From Alkalithermobacter paradoxus (GTDB lineage: Bacteria > Bacillota > Clostridia > Peptostreptococcales > Peptostreptococcaceae): a stretch of 64,000 bases of DNA. Position numbers and translations under genes: made by a program. Positions 42,096 through 52,745 of the stretch are shown one piece after another. Within the stretch, counting starts at the first letter, position 1, and each line of letters starts with the position of its first letter. The notes under the pieces were generated by a model. It was given only the letters and a program-made list of their open reading frames with translations, was not told where the DNA came from and did no database searches. The stretch spans positions 1 to 64,000 of the forward strand of contig MZGW01000001.1 of NCBI GenBank assembly GCA_002029295.1, written 5' to 3'.

Positions 42096-43340
42096 ATGAA
42101 AACTAAGAAATTGATTACTCTTATAATAGTTATAGCTTTAATTGGATTTTCTTCTTTGGTCGCATTAAATGGATTAAAGTTAGGAAACTTTAATATACCT
42201 CCAGTTAAAGATAGTATAAGACAAGGTCTAGATTTAAAGGGAGGAGTATTCGTAGTTTATGAAGCGAATACAGATGCTAAAGGAAGCGAACTTGAAAAAA
42301 TTATAGATCAGACTATAGAAGTATTTAGAAGACGTATAGATAGTATGGGATTAACAGAACCAGTTATAGTAAAAGAAGGAGAAAAAAGAATAAGAATTGA
42401 GCTTCCAGGAGTAAAAAATGCTAGAGAAGCTATAGAAATGGTAGGAAAAACAGCTCAGCTTAAATTTATGGAACAAGATGGAACTGTAGTGCTTACTGGT
42501 GGACAAGTAAGAAAATCAGAAGTTGTATTTGATAGATCTACAAACAAACCTGTTATATCTCTTGAGTTTGATTCTGAAGGAGCTAAGAAGTTTAGAGAAG
42601 CTACTAAAGAGCTTTCAAAGACAAATGCACCAATACTTATAGTACTAGATGATGAAATAATTTCAAGCCCTAGAGTCACTAGTGAGATACCAGATGGGCA
42701 GGCACAAATAACGGGAGATTTTACTGTTGAGAGTGCTGCACAACTTGCCAACCTTATAAGAGCAGGTGCATTGCCTGTTGATTTTGATGAAGTTCAAACT
42801 TCTACAGTTACTGCAACACTTGGAGAAAATGCACTTAAAAGAAGCATAGATGGTGCAAAAATAGGAATAACATTAGTTCTTATTTTTATGATGATATACT
42901 ATAAAATTCCAGGTCTTGTTGCGGGCATAGGCTTAGTTGCTTATATGCTTATAATATTATTCTCATTCGTAGCTATGAATGCTACACTTACATTACCTGG
43001 AATAGCAGCATTAATACTGTCAGTAGGTATGGCTGTTGATGCTAATGTAATAATATTTGAAAGAATAAAAGAAGAAATCAGAAATGGAAAATCAATAAGA
43101 GCATCTATTGAATCAGGTTTCTCTAAAGCATTATCTACAATAGTAGATTCAAATATTACAACTTTCATAGCTGGTATAGTTCTATACTATTTTGGTACAG
43201 GACCTATAAAAGGATTTGCTGTTACTTTAATGATAGGTATAATAGCATCTATGTTTACAGCTATAGTTATAACAAAAATGCTTCTGAAAACAATAGCCGA
43301 TGCTAACATAACAAGAAACAAAAAACTGTTTGGAGCATAG
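42096..43340 (+). CDS. secD: Protein translocase subunit SecD
   Basis: RND-like membrane protein (414 aa) that uses the proton motive force to pull exported proteins from SecYEG. It has an N-terminal helix and a large extracytoplasmic P1 domain (LDLKGGVFVVYEA, IELPGVKNAREAIEMVGKTA). Five C-terminal helices follow, with SVGMAVDANVIIFERIKEEIRNGKS carrying the conserved Asp. ATG 42096 is preferred; ATG 42081 lies before the GGGGGGG ribosome site. secF follows after 11 bases. Confidence 0.95.
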   Translation: MKTKKLITLIIVIALIGFSSLVALNGLKLGNFNIPPVKDSIRQGLDLKGGVFVVYEANTDAKGSELEKIIDQTIEVFRRRIDSMGLTEPVIVKEGEKRIRIELPGVKNAREAIEMVGKTAQLKFMEQDGTVVLTGGQVRKSEVVFDRSTNKPVISLEFDSEGAKKFREATKELSKTNAPILIVLDDEIISSPRVTSEIPDGQAQITGDFTVESAAQLANLIRAGALPVDFDEVQTSTVTATLGENALKRSIDGAKIGITLVLIFMMIYYKIPGLVAGIGLVAYMLIILFSFVAMNATLTLPGIAALILSVGMAVDANVIIFERIKEEIRNGKSIRASIESGFSKALSTIVDSNITTFIAGIVLYYFGTGPIKGFAVTLMIGIIASMFTAIVITKMLLKTIADANITRNKKLFGA

Positions 43341-43351
43341 GGGGAGAAAAA

Positions 43352-44212
43352 ATGAACATAGTGCAAAGAAAAAAGTTATGGTTTAGTATATCTTGTGCAA
43401 TAATATTATTAGGTGCTATACTAGCCTTTACAAGAAATCTAAACTACGGTATAGACTTTACAGGCGGAACACTTATGGAAATAAATGTAAAGAAATATGT
43501 AGAGTCAAGTGAAATTAGATCAATAACAGATGAGATAGACAGTAGTGCTACCATAACTCATATAGGAGAAAATAGACATGTAGTTCAAATAAGAACTACT
43601 AATGACTTAGATAATGAAGGCAGAACTAAGATATTTGACAAGTTTAAGGAAAAATATAATTTGACTGATGAAGATTTGCTTCGCTCAGAGCAATTCGGAC
43701 CAGCTATAGGTAGAGAAATAAGAAATAAGGCGTTGATTTCTATACTTATTGCAACTATAGGTATGCTTATATATATAAGTATTAGATTTGAACTTTCATA
43801 TGGAATATCAGCTATAGTAGCATTAGTCCATGATGTATTAGTAGTACTTTCTATTTACTCTATATTCAGAATTCCTATAAATAGCCCATTTGTCGCTGCG
43901 ATACTTACTGTTGTAGGTTACTCGATAAATGACACTATAGTTGTATTTGACAGAATAAGAGAAAATATAAAAATTACAAATAAGAAAGATTACGCTAATA
44001 TAGCTAACAACAGTATAAAACAAACTGTATCAAGATCTATAAATACTTCTTTAACTACATTAATAGCTATAGTAGCTTTATATGTATTAGGAGTTGAATC
44101 AATAAAGGACTTTACACTACCACTTATAGTAGGTATACTTACAGGAACTTACTCATCTATATTTATAGCAAGTCCTGTATGGGTACTTTTAAAAGAAAAG
44201 GGCAATATATAA
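43352..44212 (+). CDS. secF: Protein translocase subunit SecF
   Basis: Partner of SecD (286 aa). It has an N-terminal helix, then NYGIDFTGGTLMEINVKK, a periplasmic-side domain and five helices. The conserved Asp motif reads VVGYSINDTIVVFDRIRENIK. In this organism SecD and SecF are separate proteins, not the fused SecDF of Bacillus. GGGGAG precedes the ATG. The stop codon lies in the terminator. Confidence 0.95.
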   Translation: MNIVQRKKLWFSISCAIILLGAILAFTRNLNYGIDFTGGTLMEINVKKYVESSEIRSITDEIDSSATITHIGENRHVVQIRTTNDLDNEGRTKIFDKFKEKYNLTDEDLLRSEQFGPAIGREIRNKALISILIATIGMLIYISIRFELSYGISAIVALVHDVLVVLSIYSIFRIPINSPFVAAILTVVGYSINDTIVVFDRIRENIKITNKKDYANIANNSIKQTVSRSINTSLTTLIAIVALYVLGVESIKDFTLPLIVGILTGTYSSIFIASPVWVLLKEKGNI

Positions 44213-44228
44213 TATATTGCCCTTTTCA
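44196..44228 (+). terminator. Intrinsic terminator after secF
   Basis: AAAAGGGCAATATAT and ATATATTGCCCTTTT form a near-perfect stem, which includes the secF stop codon. Confidence 0.85.
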
Positions 44229-44255
44229 TATTCTTAAAGTTGAGGTGGAAAAATA

Positions 44256-45917
44256 TTGATTAAAATCAATTATAAGAACTTCAAAAGATATAAAGAAATA
44301 ATGCAAGTATTGATTAAATACGGATTTACATTTTTAGTTGAGAAATTAAAAATAGATGGAATAGCATATAAGATACCTTTAGTAATAAAAGAAGACATAA
44401 AAAATATGTCGACAGGAGAGAGGATTAGAAGGACACTTCAGGAATTAGGCCCTACATTTATAAAATTAGGTCAGATACTAAGCACTAGAACAGACATACT
44501 AGATCCTTCTATAATAGAAGAACTTTCAAAACTTCAAAATGATGTAGAGCCATTTGAGTTTGAAAACGCGAAAAAAATATTCAAAAGTGAGATAGGATTA
44601 GAGTTTGAAGATGTATTTGAAGAACTTAATGAAAATGTATTAGGATCTGCCTCTATAGGTCAGGTTTATGAAGGTAGATTGAAAAGTGGAGAAAGTGTGA
44701 TAGTAAAAATTCAAAGGCCAAATATAGAAGAAAGTATCAGATGTGATCTTGAGATACTTTACTCTTTAGCTAAGGCAATTGATGAACATTACAATGAAAA
44801 TATGATTAAATTATCTGAGGTAGTAGAAGAATTCTCAGTATCATTAGTCAGAGAGCTTGACTATAATTTTGAAGGAAGAAACTGTGAAAAATTTATAGAA
44901 ATATTTAAAAATGATAAAAATACATATATACCTAAAGTATACTGGGATTATACATCAAAGAAAGTTCTTACACTAGAAAAAATAGACGGTGTAAAGATAT
45001 CTGATATTATTACAATGAAGGAGAAAAACTGGGATCCTAAAAAAATAGCAAATATAGGGGCATTGTCATTTATGAAACAGGTATTTATACATGGATTTTT
45101 TCATGGAGATCCTCACCCAGGCAATATATTTGCTGTAGATAAAGAAAAGATAGCTTTTATAGATTTTGGAATAGTAGGTTTTATAGACAATGTAACACTA
45201 AGATTTATAACAGACATATTTTTTGCAAGTGCAAATAAAGATATAGACAAGATAATAAGTGCACTTATAGATTTAGACTGCATACAAGACACCGAGAATA
45301 TAAGAAAGCTAAGAGAAGAGTTATCTTATCTTATACACTATTACTATAACATGCCGATAAAAAAAATAAATGTGTCTGAGCTTGTAAACGAACTTATGAG
45401 ATTTGCTAGAAAAAATAAAGTAAAACTTCCATCACAGTTTGCTCCATTAGCCAAGGCAGTAATAACAATAGAGGGTTTTGGTAAAGTTTTAAATCCTGAC
45501 TTTTCCTTATCACTACTATTTAAGGATTTTATAAGGGAGTTTTATATAAATAAGTTTAAACCTATGAATCTACTTGTCGATTCTAGGAACTATATAAGCG
45601 ATATAGTAAATGATATAAAGATAATACCTAGACAGATGAGATTAATACTAAAAAACTTAGAAAAAAGTGAGATAAAACTGAATATAGATGAAAAAAAATT
45701 CGACCATTTAGAAAAAGCAATAAACAATATGACAAATAAATTATCTATAAGCTTGATAATATCATCACTACTTGTCGGATCTTCATTGGTAATAACAACT
45801 AATATGGGGCCAACTATTAAGGGATATCCTCTTGTAGGAATAGTTGGGTATACTTTGGCTAGTTTTATGGGGATTATACTTATTATATCGATACTTTTTT
45901 CGACTAAAAACAATTAA
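44256..45917 (+). CDS. AarF/ABC1/UbiB-family kinase-like protein
   Basis: Atypical protein-kinase-fold protein (553 aa). The family KxGQ-type motif is LGPTFIKLGQILSTRTDILDP (about 65-85). The P-loop-like ASIGQVYEG, VKIQRP Lys and the catalytic HGFFHGDPHPGNIFAVD with IDFG are all visible. Two C-terminal membrane helices (about 500-550) anchor it. In proteobacteria UbiB supports ubiquinone synthesis; a ubiquinone role is unlikely in a strict anaerobe, so the substrate is unknown. TTG start with GAGGTGG upstream. It lies between secF and apt, where many Clostridia have recJ. Confidence 0.88.
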   Translation: MIKINYKNFKRYKEIMQVLIKYGFTFLVEKLKIDGIAYKIPLVIKEDIKNMSTGERIRRTLQELGPTFIKLGQILSTRTDILDPSIIEELSKLQNDVEPFEFENAKKIFKSEIGLEFEDVFEELNENVLGSASIGQVYEGRLKSGESVIVKIQRPNIEESIRCDLEILYSLAKAIDEHYNENMIKLSEVVEEFSVSLVRELDYNFEGRNCEKFIEIFKNDKNTYIPKVYWDYTSKKVLTLEKIDGVKISDIITMKEKNWDPKKIANIGALSFMKQVFIHGFFHGDPHPGNIFAVDKEKIAFIDFGIVGFIDNVTLRFITDIFFASANKDIDKIISALIDLDCIQDTENIRKLREELSYLIHYYYNMPIKKINVSELVNELMRFARKNKVKLPSQFAPLAKAVITIEGFGKVLNPDFSLSLLFKDFIREFYINKFKPMNLLVDSRNYISDIVNDIKIIPRQMRLILKNLEKSEIKLNIDEKKFDHLEKAINNMTNKLSISLIISSLLVGSSLVITTNMGPTIKGYPLVGIVGYTLASFMGIILIISILFSTKNN

Positions 45918-46024
45918 TATATATAAGTCAGGAAATGTATTTTGTAAAAAAAGTAATATTTCCGAGGCAATAAGTCAAAAAATAAGTTATGGTGCACGAA
46001 CTTTGTGTAAACATTGAAATTATA

Positions 46025-46052
46025 TTGTTTTGATATATTGATTAAATATAAT
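46025..46052 (+). promoter_or_regulatory. Predicted promoter of apt
   Basis: TTGTTT (46025-46030), 16 bases, TATAAT (46047-46052). It lies about 100 bases before apt. The remaining intergenic bases 45918-46154 show only AT-rich sequence and no RNA or ORF that I can support. Confidence 0.45.
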
Positions 46053-46154
46053 TTAGAAGATATAATAATATTATTCTGTAATTTCAATGATAATATATAA
46101 TAATACAAAATATAGTGAGCCATTTAGTACATAAACTAAGGAGGAAAAGAAAGC

Positions 46155-46667
46155 ATGGATTTAAAAAGTAAAATAAGAGAGATAGATAATTTTCCAAAGG
46201 AAGGAATTAGCTTTAAAGATATAACAACTTTATTAAAAGATGGAGAAGCATTTAAATATGCTATAGATAAGATAGTTGATGACTTAAAGGATAAAAATGT
46301 AGATATAATAGTAGGACCAGAGGCTAGAGGATTTTTGATGGGAACTCCTGTTGCATACGCTTTGAAAGCAGGTTTTGTTCCAGTGAGAAAACCTGGAAAA
46401 TTACCTGGTGAAACATCTAAATATGAGTATGATTTAGAATATGGTACGGACTGTTTAGAAATACATAAGGATGCTATACTTAAAGGTCAAAGAGTTGCAA
46501 TAGTAGATGATTTACTTGCTACTGGAGGAACAATAGAAGCTACCGCTAAACTTATAGAAAGTTTAGGTGGAGAAGTAGTTGCTATAGAGTTCTTGATAGA
46601 ACTGGAATTCTTAAATGGAAAAGAAAGGCTTAGAGATTACCACGTGAATTCATTAATTAAATATTAG
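46155..46667 (+). CDS. apt: Adenine phosphoribosyltransferase
   Basis: Salvages adenine to AMP with PRPP (170 aa). The PRPP-binding motif is [20 protein letters not shown] (about 115-134). The N-terminal [21 protein letters not shown] and the flexible [22 protein letters not shown]-type loop are typical. AAGGAGG precedes the ATG. It sits before rel, as usual in Firmicutes, though recJ is not next to it. Confidence 0.96.
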   Translation: MDLKSKIREIDNFPKEGISFKDITTLLKDGEAFKYAIDKIVDDLKDKNVDIIVGPEARGFLMGTPVAYALKAGFVPVRKPGKLPGETSKYEYDLEYGTDCLEIHKDAILKGQRVAIVDDLLATGGTIEATAKLIESLGGEVVAIEFLIELEFLNGKERLRDYHVNSLIKY

Positions 46668-46671
46668 GTAA

Positions 46672-46701
46672 AAAATAGTTGGTGTTATAGCCAACTATTT
46701 T
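46672..46701 (+). terminator. Probable intrinsic terminator after apt
   Basis: AAAATAGTTGG and CCAACTATTTT form an 11-bp stem around an eight-base loop. The T tract is part of the right arm and only one further T-poor stretch follows, so termination may be partial. Confidence 0.65.
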
Positions 46702-46741
46702 GGTATATAAGGGATTACATATTTTACAATAGGGTGGTTTT

Positions 46742-48916
46742 ATGTTGGAAAATTTACTATTAATGATAAGTCAATATAGCCCAGATAGCGATCTTGATTT
46801 TATAATAAAGGCTTATAATTTTGCAGAAAATGCTCATGAAGGTCAATACAGAAAGTCTGGAGAAAAGTATTTTGTGCATCCAGTTGAAGTTGCAAAGATT
46901 TTAATAGAACTTGAACTTGATACTATAACTATAGCTGCAGGACTTTTACATGATGTTATAGAAGACACTAAATATACTTATGAAGATATACAAAAGATGT
47001 TTGGAACAGAAACTGCAGATCTTGTAGATGGAGTTACTAAACTTGGTAAGATAGCGTACAAGTCTAAAGAAGAAACCCAAGCGGAAAATCTCAGAAAAAT
47101 GTTTATGGCTATGGGTAAGGATATAAGGGTAATACTTATAAAGCTAGCTGATAGGCTTCACAATATGAGAACATTAAAGTTTATGCCACCACACAAAGCA
47201 AAGGAAAAAGCGTCTGAAACTTTGGAAGTGTATGCACCTATAGCTAATAGGCTTGGAATTTCTAAAATAAAGTGGGAACTTGAAGATATAGGGCTTAGAT
47301 TCTTAGATCCAGAGGGATATTATGATCTTGTAGAGAAAGTTGCAAAAAAGAGGAAAGAAAGAGAAGAATATATAAAAAAGGTAGTTGCAATTCTAAAAGA
47401 ACAACTTAAAGAATTATCTACAGATTATGAAATATATGGAAGACCAAAGCATTTTTATTCTATATACAGAAAAATGCATCATCAGAATAAGGCTTTTGAG
47501 GAAATATATGATTTGATGGCTGTAAGAGTTATAGTAAACTCAGTTAAGGACTGCTATGGAGTTTTGGGTGTAGTTCATACGATATGGAAACCTATACCTG
47601 GAAGATTTAAAGATTATATAGCTATGCCAAAAGCTAACATGTATCAATCGCTTCACACTACTGTTGTAGGTCCTGATGGAGAACCTCTTGAGATTCAAAT
47701 AAGGACTGAAGAAATGCATAAGATTGCAGAATATGGTATAGCTGCCCATTGGAAATATAAAGAAGGCATAAATAATCAAAATGAACATGATATGGACAAA
47801 AAACTATCATGGTTAAGACAAATGATGGAATGGCAAAAAGATTTAAGTGATCCTACGGAATTTATGGAAGCTTTAAAAATAGATTTATTTACAAACCAAG
47901 TGTTTGTATTCACTCCTAAAGGTGATGTAATAGAGCTACCTGCAGGTTCAACACCTATAGATTTTGCATATAAAGTTCATACTGGAATAGGAAATAGTTT
48001 AGTTGGAGCTAAAGTAGATGGACGCATAGTTCCTATAGATTATCAGCTAAATAATGGTAACATAGTTGAGGTAATTACATCATCTCAGAGTAATGGGCCT
48101 AGTAGAGATTGGATAAACATAGTTAAAAGTTCGCAAGCTAAGAATAAGATAAGGCAGTGGTTTAAGAAGGAAAGAAGAGAAGAAAATATTCAAAGAGGAA
48201 AAGATATACTCGAGAAAGAACTAAAAAGACAAGGATATAATCCTAATGAAATTCTTAAGCCTAAATATATAAGCCCGATATTAAAGAAAATAAGTCAAGC
48301 AACAGATGAAGATTTGTATGCTGCTATAGGGTATGGAGGAATAGCATTAAGTCAAGTAGTTCCAAAATTAAAAGAAAAATATGAAAGTGAAAATCAAAAG
48401 ACTAAGAGCGAGATTCAAACAATAGAGCTATCTGATAAGGAGTATAAAAGTAAGAGAAAATACAAAAGTCAAGGTGTAACTGTAAAAGGAGTAGATAATA
48501 TACTAATTAGATTTGCTAAATGTTGCAATCCTCTTCCAGGTGATGAAATAATAGGATACACAACTAAAGGTAGAGGGGTATCAGTTCATAGAAAAGACTG
48601 CCCTAATATAACGGTAGAAAGTGATGATATAAACAATAGATTGCTTGAGGTAGAATGGGATTTACAAAAATCTGCTGCATTTGAAGCTGAAATACAGGTT
48701 GTAGCAAATGATAGAAATGGACTTCTTTCGGATCTGACACAAATCTTTACTTCTGAGAAAGTTCCACTAAATGGAATGAATGCTAGAACTAACAAAGATA
48801 GAATAGCAAATGTAAATCTACTTATAGAGGTAAATAGTATAGATCAACTTAAAAGTATTATGAATAAAGTTAGAAACCTACAGGGAATAAATGATGTATT
48901 TAGAGTATTAAATTAA
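46742..48916 (+). CDS. rel: Bifunctional (p)ppGpp synthetase/hydrolase Rel
   Basis: Long RSH enzyme (724 aa) of the stringent response. The HD hydrolase domain has HEGQYRKSGEKYFVHPVEVA and LLHDVIEDTKYT. The synthetase domain has GRPKHFYSIYRKMHHQ, DLMAVRVIV and DYIAMPKANMYQSLHTTV with IQIRTEEMHKIAEYGIAAHW. TGS (about 390-450), helical/zinc-finger (AKCCNPLPGDEIIGYTTKGRG, about 590-610) and ACT (about 650-724) domains follow. The HD box and synthetase residues are all kept, so both activities are expected. AGGGTGG precedes the ATG. Confidence 0.96.
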   Translation: MLENLLLMISQYSPDSDLDFIIKAYNFAENAHEGQYRKSGEKYFVHPVEVAKILIELELDTITIAAGLLHDVIEDTKYTYEDIQKMFGTETADLVDGVTKLGKIAYKSKEETQAENLRKMFMAMGKDIRVILIKLADRLHNMRTLKFMPPHKAKEKASETLEVYAPIANRLGISKIKWELEDIGLRFLDPEGYYDLVEKVAKKRKEREEYIKKVVAILKEQLKELSTDYEIYGRPKHFYSIYRKMHHQNKAFEEIYDLMAVRVIVNSVKDCYGVLGVVHTIWKPIPGRFKDYIAMPKANMYQSLHTTVVGPDGEPLEIQIRTEEMHKIAEYGIAAHWKYKEGINNQNEHDMDKKLSWLRQMMEWQKDLSDPTEFMEALKIDLFTNQVFVFTPKGDVIELPAGSTPIDFAYKVHTGIGNSLVGAKVDGRIVPIDYQLNNGNIVEVITSSQSNGPSRDWINIVKSSQAKNKIRQWFKKERREENIQRGKDILEKELKRQGYNPNEILKPKYISPILKKISQATDEDLYAAIGYGGIALSQVVPKLKEKYESENQKTKSEIQTIELSDKEYKSKRKYKSQGVTVKGVDNILIRFAKCCNPLPGDEIIGYTTKGRGVSVHRKDCPNITVESDDINNRLLEVEWDLQKSAAFEAEIQVVANDRNGLLSDLTQIFTSEKVPLNGMNARTNKDRIANVNLLIEVNSIDQLKSIMNKVRNLQGINDVFRVLN

Positions 48917-48928
48917 AGGAGAGATTTT

Positions 48929-49378
48929 ATGAGAGCTGTAGTTCAGAGGGTACTAAGTTCTAAAGTAACTGTAAATGGTGATGTGGTAGGAGAAATAGGA
49001 AAAGGACTGATGATACTACTAGGTGTAACTCATAGTGATACTGCATCAGACATAAAATATTTAGTTGAAAAAATACTTAATTTGAGAGTATTTGAAGATA
49101 ATGAAGGAAAAATGAATCTATCTTTAATGGATATAAAAGGAGAATTATTAGTAGTATCTCAATTTACACTATACGGAGATTGTAGAAAAGGAAGAAGGCC
49201 AAGCTTTACAGAAGCTGCAAAACCAGAATATGCAAACAAACTATACGAAGAATTTATAGATGAATGTATTAAATTAGGAGTTAAAGTAGAGAAAGGTAAG
49301 TTTGGAGCAGACATGAAGGTAGATATATTGAATGACGGTCCTGTTACGATGTTATTAGATTCGAGTAAGAACTTTTAG
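48929..49378 (+). CDS. dtd: D-aminoacyl-tRNA deacylase
   Basis: Removes D-amino acids and glycine mis-charged on tRNA (149 aa). The two signatures are visible: the S-Q-x-x-L region in [19 protein letters not shown] and the GPVT cis-Pro motif in [12 protein letters not shown]. Normal length. Twelve bases after rel, as in most Firmicutes. Confidence 0.96.
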   Translation: MRAVVQRVLSSKVTVNGDVVGEIGKGLMILLGVTHSDTASDIKYLVEKILNLRVFEDNEGKMNLSLMDIKGELLVVSQFTLYGDCRKGRRPSFTEAAKPEYANKLYEEFIDECIKLGVKVEKGKFGADMKVDILNDGPVTMLLDSSKNF

Positions 49379-49388
49379 GAGGGGTATT

Positions 49389-50012
49389 ATGATTATAAAA
49401 AAAATAGTTGCTGGGATATATGGAGTTAACTGTTATATAATTGGGGACAATGAAACTAAAAAATGTGCTGTTATAGATCCAGGTGGAAACCACAAAGAGA
49501 TTTTAGATGAAATAGACAAAAGTGAGTTAGATTTAGAATACATAATACTGACACATGGACACGGAGACCACATAGGTGCAGTTAAAGAGTTAAAAGATAG
49601 TACAGATGCGAAGATTTTAGCTCATAAGGAAGAGAAGTATATACTAAACAATAAGGAATTTAATTTAACATCTATAATGAGCTGTGAAGATGTAGAGATA
49701 GAAGCTGATATATACTTAAATGACAAAGATAAGATAGGTGTTGGAAATCTAGAACTTGAAATAATACATACTCCAGGACATACACCTGGGTGTATATGTA
49801 TAAAAGTAGGAGATGTAATATTTACTGGGGATACATTATTTGCAGGGTCTATAGGAAGAACTGATTTAGAGGGTGGAGATTATAATACAATATTAAATTC
49901 TTTAGATAAACTTGCAAAATTGCAAGATGACCTCACTGTATTTCCAGGACATGGACCTGCTACAAGAATAGGAATTGAAAAGGTTACTAATAGTTTTATT
50001 AATAATAGGTGA
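49389..50012 (+). CDS. MBL-fold (glyoxalase II-like) hydrolase
   Basis: Metallo-beta-lactamase fold protein (207 aa). The metal motif HGHGDHIGAV is preceded by a Thr; the later His is in HTPGHTPGCICI, the Asp in FTGDTLFAGSIGRTDL, and the last His in VFPGHGPATRIGIEK. This is the YcbL-type family found after dtd in Clostridia; it may hydrolyse thioesters. Its natural substrate is unknown. The stop codon is four bases before hemZ. Confidence 0.9.
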   Translation: MIIKKIVAGIYGVNCYIIGDNETKKCAVIDPGGNHKEILDEIDKSELDLEYIILTHGHGDHIGAVKELKDSTDAKILAHKEEKYILNNKEFNLTSIMSCEDVEIEADIYLNDKDKIGVGNLELEIIHTPGHTPGCICIKVGDVIFTGDTLFAGSIGRTDLEGGDYNTILNSLDKLAKLQDDLTVFPGHGPATRIGIEKVTNSFINNR

Positions 50013-50016
50013 TGTG

Positions 50017-51486
50017 ATGCTAAATATAATTTTAAGAGGACATGACTACAAATATGAAGTTGGAGAGTTAATTAAGCTGTTTACTTCAAAATTCAAATTT
50101 GTAGACAACGTTTTAGACAAGACATTATTAAATGAAGTACAAGTAAATGAACATGAGATAATATCTAAGTCTAGTATATATGAAAATGGCATAATTAAAT
50201 TTAGTCATACAGAGAAAAAAAATAATATATTAGAAAATGAAAGAGAAGAAATAAAAGAATTAAAGAGAGTTATAAAAAAAAGCATGTTCGAGGTACTAAA
50301 GAAAGAATATAATACAAATGTTCCTTGGGGAATATTGACAGGAGTTAGGCCAACTAAAATAGTACATGAGCTATTAGATCATAATAAGAAAGATACAGAA
50401 ATAAAAAATATATTAATTGAAAGGTATAAGCTAGAAGAAAATAAGGCAGATTTAGTGATTGATGTTGCCAAAGTAGAAAGAAAGTTTGTATACCCACATG
50501 ATGAGAATAAAATATCGCTATATGTCAGTATACCATTTTGTCCAACAAGATGTGTATACTGTTCTTTTCCTTCTAATGAACTAAGACAAAAAAGTGATAT
50601 AAAAAAAGAATATATAAAAGCCTTGATAAGAGAAATAGAAGGTGTATCAAGTATTGTAAGTAAATTAGGAAAACAGATACAAACTATATATATAGGTGGA
50701 GGAACTCCTACTACATTAGATGAAAATGAGCTAAAGATATTGCTTGATAGCCTGTATAATAACTTTGATTTAAGGTATTTAGAAGAATTTACTGTTGAAG
50801 CCGGAAGGCCTGACACTATAAATATAGAGAAGTTAAGAGTACTAAAGGAAAGAAATGTAACAAGAATAAGTATAAATCCTCAAACTATGAACGATATAAC
50901 TTTAGTTAATATAGGAAGAAATCACAATGTAGATGATATCATAAAAGCATTTAATATGGCTAGAAGCGTTGGATTTGACAATATTAATATGGATATAATA
51001 TTAGGACTTCCAGATGAAACTTTAGATATGGTAGAAAACACATTAAGTGAAATATCAAAATTATCTCCAGAAAGCTTAACAGTTCACACAATGGCTGTTA
51101 AAAGAGCTTCAAAACTGAAAGAAAATATAGATGATTATGATTTATCACATTATGATGACATTGTGAACATGATAGATATTTCGAGAAAATATGCTCATAA
51201 AATGAATTTATACCCATACTATATGTATAGACAAAAGCATATGATTGGAAATCTTGAAAATATAGGATACTCTAAAAAAGGATACGAGTGTATATACAAC
51301 ATACAAATAATGGAAGAAAAACAAACTATACTTGCACTAGGTGCAGGGGCAACTTCTAAAATTGTTTATTTAGACGAAAATAGAATAGAAAGAGTACCTA
51401 ATGTTAAAGATGTTCAAAGTTATATTGAAAGAGTTGAAGAAATGATTAAGAGAAAAGAAAGTGAGGTTTTTAAAAATGCTTACTAA
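50017..51486 (+). CDS. hemZ: HemZ-type radical SAM protein
   Basis: Radical SAM protein of the HemN/HemW/HemZ superfamily (489 aa). The 4Fe-4S motif is SIPFCPTRCVYCSFPSN (C-x3-C-x2-C). IYIGGGTPTTLDE and VEAGRPDTINIEKL follow. HemZ was named for coproporphyrinogen dehydrogenation, but members with a long N-terminal domain may do other jobs. An N-terminal domain of about 165 residues precedes the radical core. ATG 50017 is chosen, with AGGTGAT just upstream and the MBL stop; an upstream TTG frame lies inside the MBL gene. Confidence 0.85.
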   Translation: MLNIILRGHDYKYEVGELIKLFTSKFKFVDNVLDKTLLNEVQVNEHEIISKSSIYENGIIKFSHTEKKNNILENEREEIKELKRVIKKSMFEVLKKEYNTNVPWGILTGVRPTKIVHELLDHNKKDTEIKNILIERYKLEENKADLVIDVAKVERKFVYPHDENKISLYVSIPFCPTRCVYCSFPSNELRQKSDIKKEYIKALIREIEGVSSIVSKLGKQIQTIYIGGGTPTTLDENELKILLDSLYNNFDLRYLEEFTVEAGRPDTINIEKLRVLKERNVTRISINPQTMNDITLVNIGRNHNVDDIIKAFNMARSVGFDNINMDIILGLPDETLDMVENTLSEISKLSPESLTVHTMAVKRASKLKENIDDYDLSHYDDIVNMIDISRKYAHKMNLYPYYMYRQKHMIGNLENIGYSKKGYECIYNIQIMEEKQTILALGAGATSKIVYLDENRIERVPNVKDVQSYIERVEEMIKRKESEVFKNAY

Positions 51487-52735
51487 AGCTCCAAGAGGTA
51501 CAAAAGATGTAGTGCCTAGCGAAGCATACAAATGGATATATGTAGAAGAACTATTTAGGAAGGTATGCTCTTTATTCGGATATGAAGAAGTAAGAACTCC
51601 TATATTTGAACATACAGAGCTGTTTAAAAGAGGAGTAGGAGAAACTACTGATATAGTTCAAAAGGAAATGTACTCATTTGAAGATAATGGTGGTAGAGAA
51701 ATAACTTTAAAGCCAGAAGGAACAGCTCCTGCTGTTAGAGCATTCATAGAAAATAAACTATATGCAGATGCTCAGCCAACAAAACTTTACTATATAACTC
51801 CTTGTTTTAGATACGAAAGACCTCAAGCTGGAAGGCTTAGACAATTTCATCAATTTGGAATAGAAGTATTTGGAAGTAATGCACCTTCAGTAGATGCAGA
51901 AGTCATGGCTCTTGCTATTGAGTTTTTCAAGAGAGTAGGTCTTGAAAGTCTAGAACTTAGAATAAATTCAATAGGATGTCCAAGTTGCAGAAAAGAGTAC
52001 AATAATATATTAAGAGAGTACTTAAGAAATAAAGTAGATACTTTATGTAATACGTGTAAAGATAGATATGAAAGAAATCCTATGAGAATACTTGATTGCA
52101 AAAACCCAGTTTGTAATGAAGAAACAGTAGATGCACCACTTCTTATAAATCATATATGTACTGAGTGTAAAGATCACTTTGAGAAAGTAAGAAAGCACCT
52201 AGAAGGTATGAATATAAAATACGAGATAGATCCTAAAATAGTTAGAGGTCTTGATTACTATAACAAAACAGCTTTCGAAATAATATCAAAGGATATAGGA
52301 GCACAAAGTACAGTATGTGGTGGAGGAAGATATGATGGATTAGTTGAGCAGTTAGGCGGACCATCAACTCCAGGAGTAGGATTTGGAATGGGAATTGAAA
52401 GACTTCTTTTGACATTAGAAAATAATAATATAAACATACCTAAAAAAGAAGGACTTGATATATTCGTAGTTACCATAGGAGAAAAAGCTGAAGAATATAG
52501 CTTCAAAATAATTTCACAGCTAAGACAAAATGATATATCTTGCGATAAAGATCATATAGGAAGAAGTGTTAAGGCTCAATTTAAATACTCAGACAAAGTT
52601 AATGCTAGATTTACTGTGGTTATAGGGGATGACGAAATAGAAAAAGATACAGTACAACTAAAAGATATGAGTACATCTAATCAATATGAAATTAAGTTAA
52701 GTGAACTACTTAAAGAGTTAAAAGAAAGGCTATAA
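51476..52735 (+). CDS. hisS: Histidyl-tRNA synthetase
   Basis: Class II synthetase (419 aa). Motif 2 reads [20 protein letters not shown]. The HisA box reads [14 protein letters not shown], then [29 protein letters not shown] (motif 3) in pieces. The four-Cys insertion ([13 protein letters not shown] and [11 protein letters not shown]) is typical of the clostridial form. A C-terminal anticodon-binding domain follows. ATG 51476 overlaps hemZ by 11 bases and follows GTGAGG. No T-box leader is seen. Confidence 0.96.
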   Translation: MLTKAPRGTKDVVPSEAYKWIYVEELFRKVCSLFGYEEVRTPIFEHTELFKRGVGETTDIVQKEMYSFEDNGGREITLKPEGTAPAVRAFIENKLYADAQPTKLYYITPCFRYERPQAGRLRQFHQFGIEVFGSNAPSVDAEVMALAIEFFKRVGLESLELRINSIGCPSCRKEYNNILREYLRNKVDTLCNTCKDRYERNPMRILDCKNPVCNEETVDAPLLINHICTECKDHFEKVRKHLEGMNIKYEIDPKIVRGLDYYNKTAFEIISKDIGAQSTVCGGGRYDGLVEQLGGPSTPGVGFGMGIERLLLTLENNNINIPKKEGLDIFVVTIGEKAEEYSFKIISQLRQNDISCDKDHIGRSVKAQFKYSDKVNARFTVVIGDDEIEKDTVQLKDMSTSNQYEIKLSELLKELKERL

Positions 52736-52745
52736 GGAGGACAAA

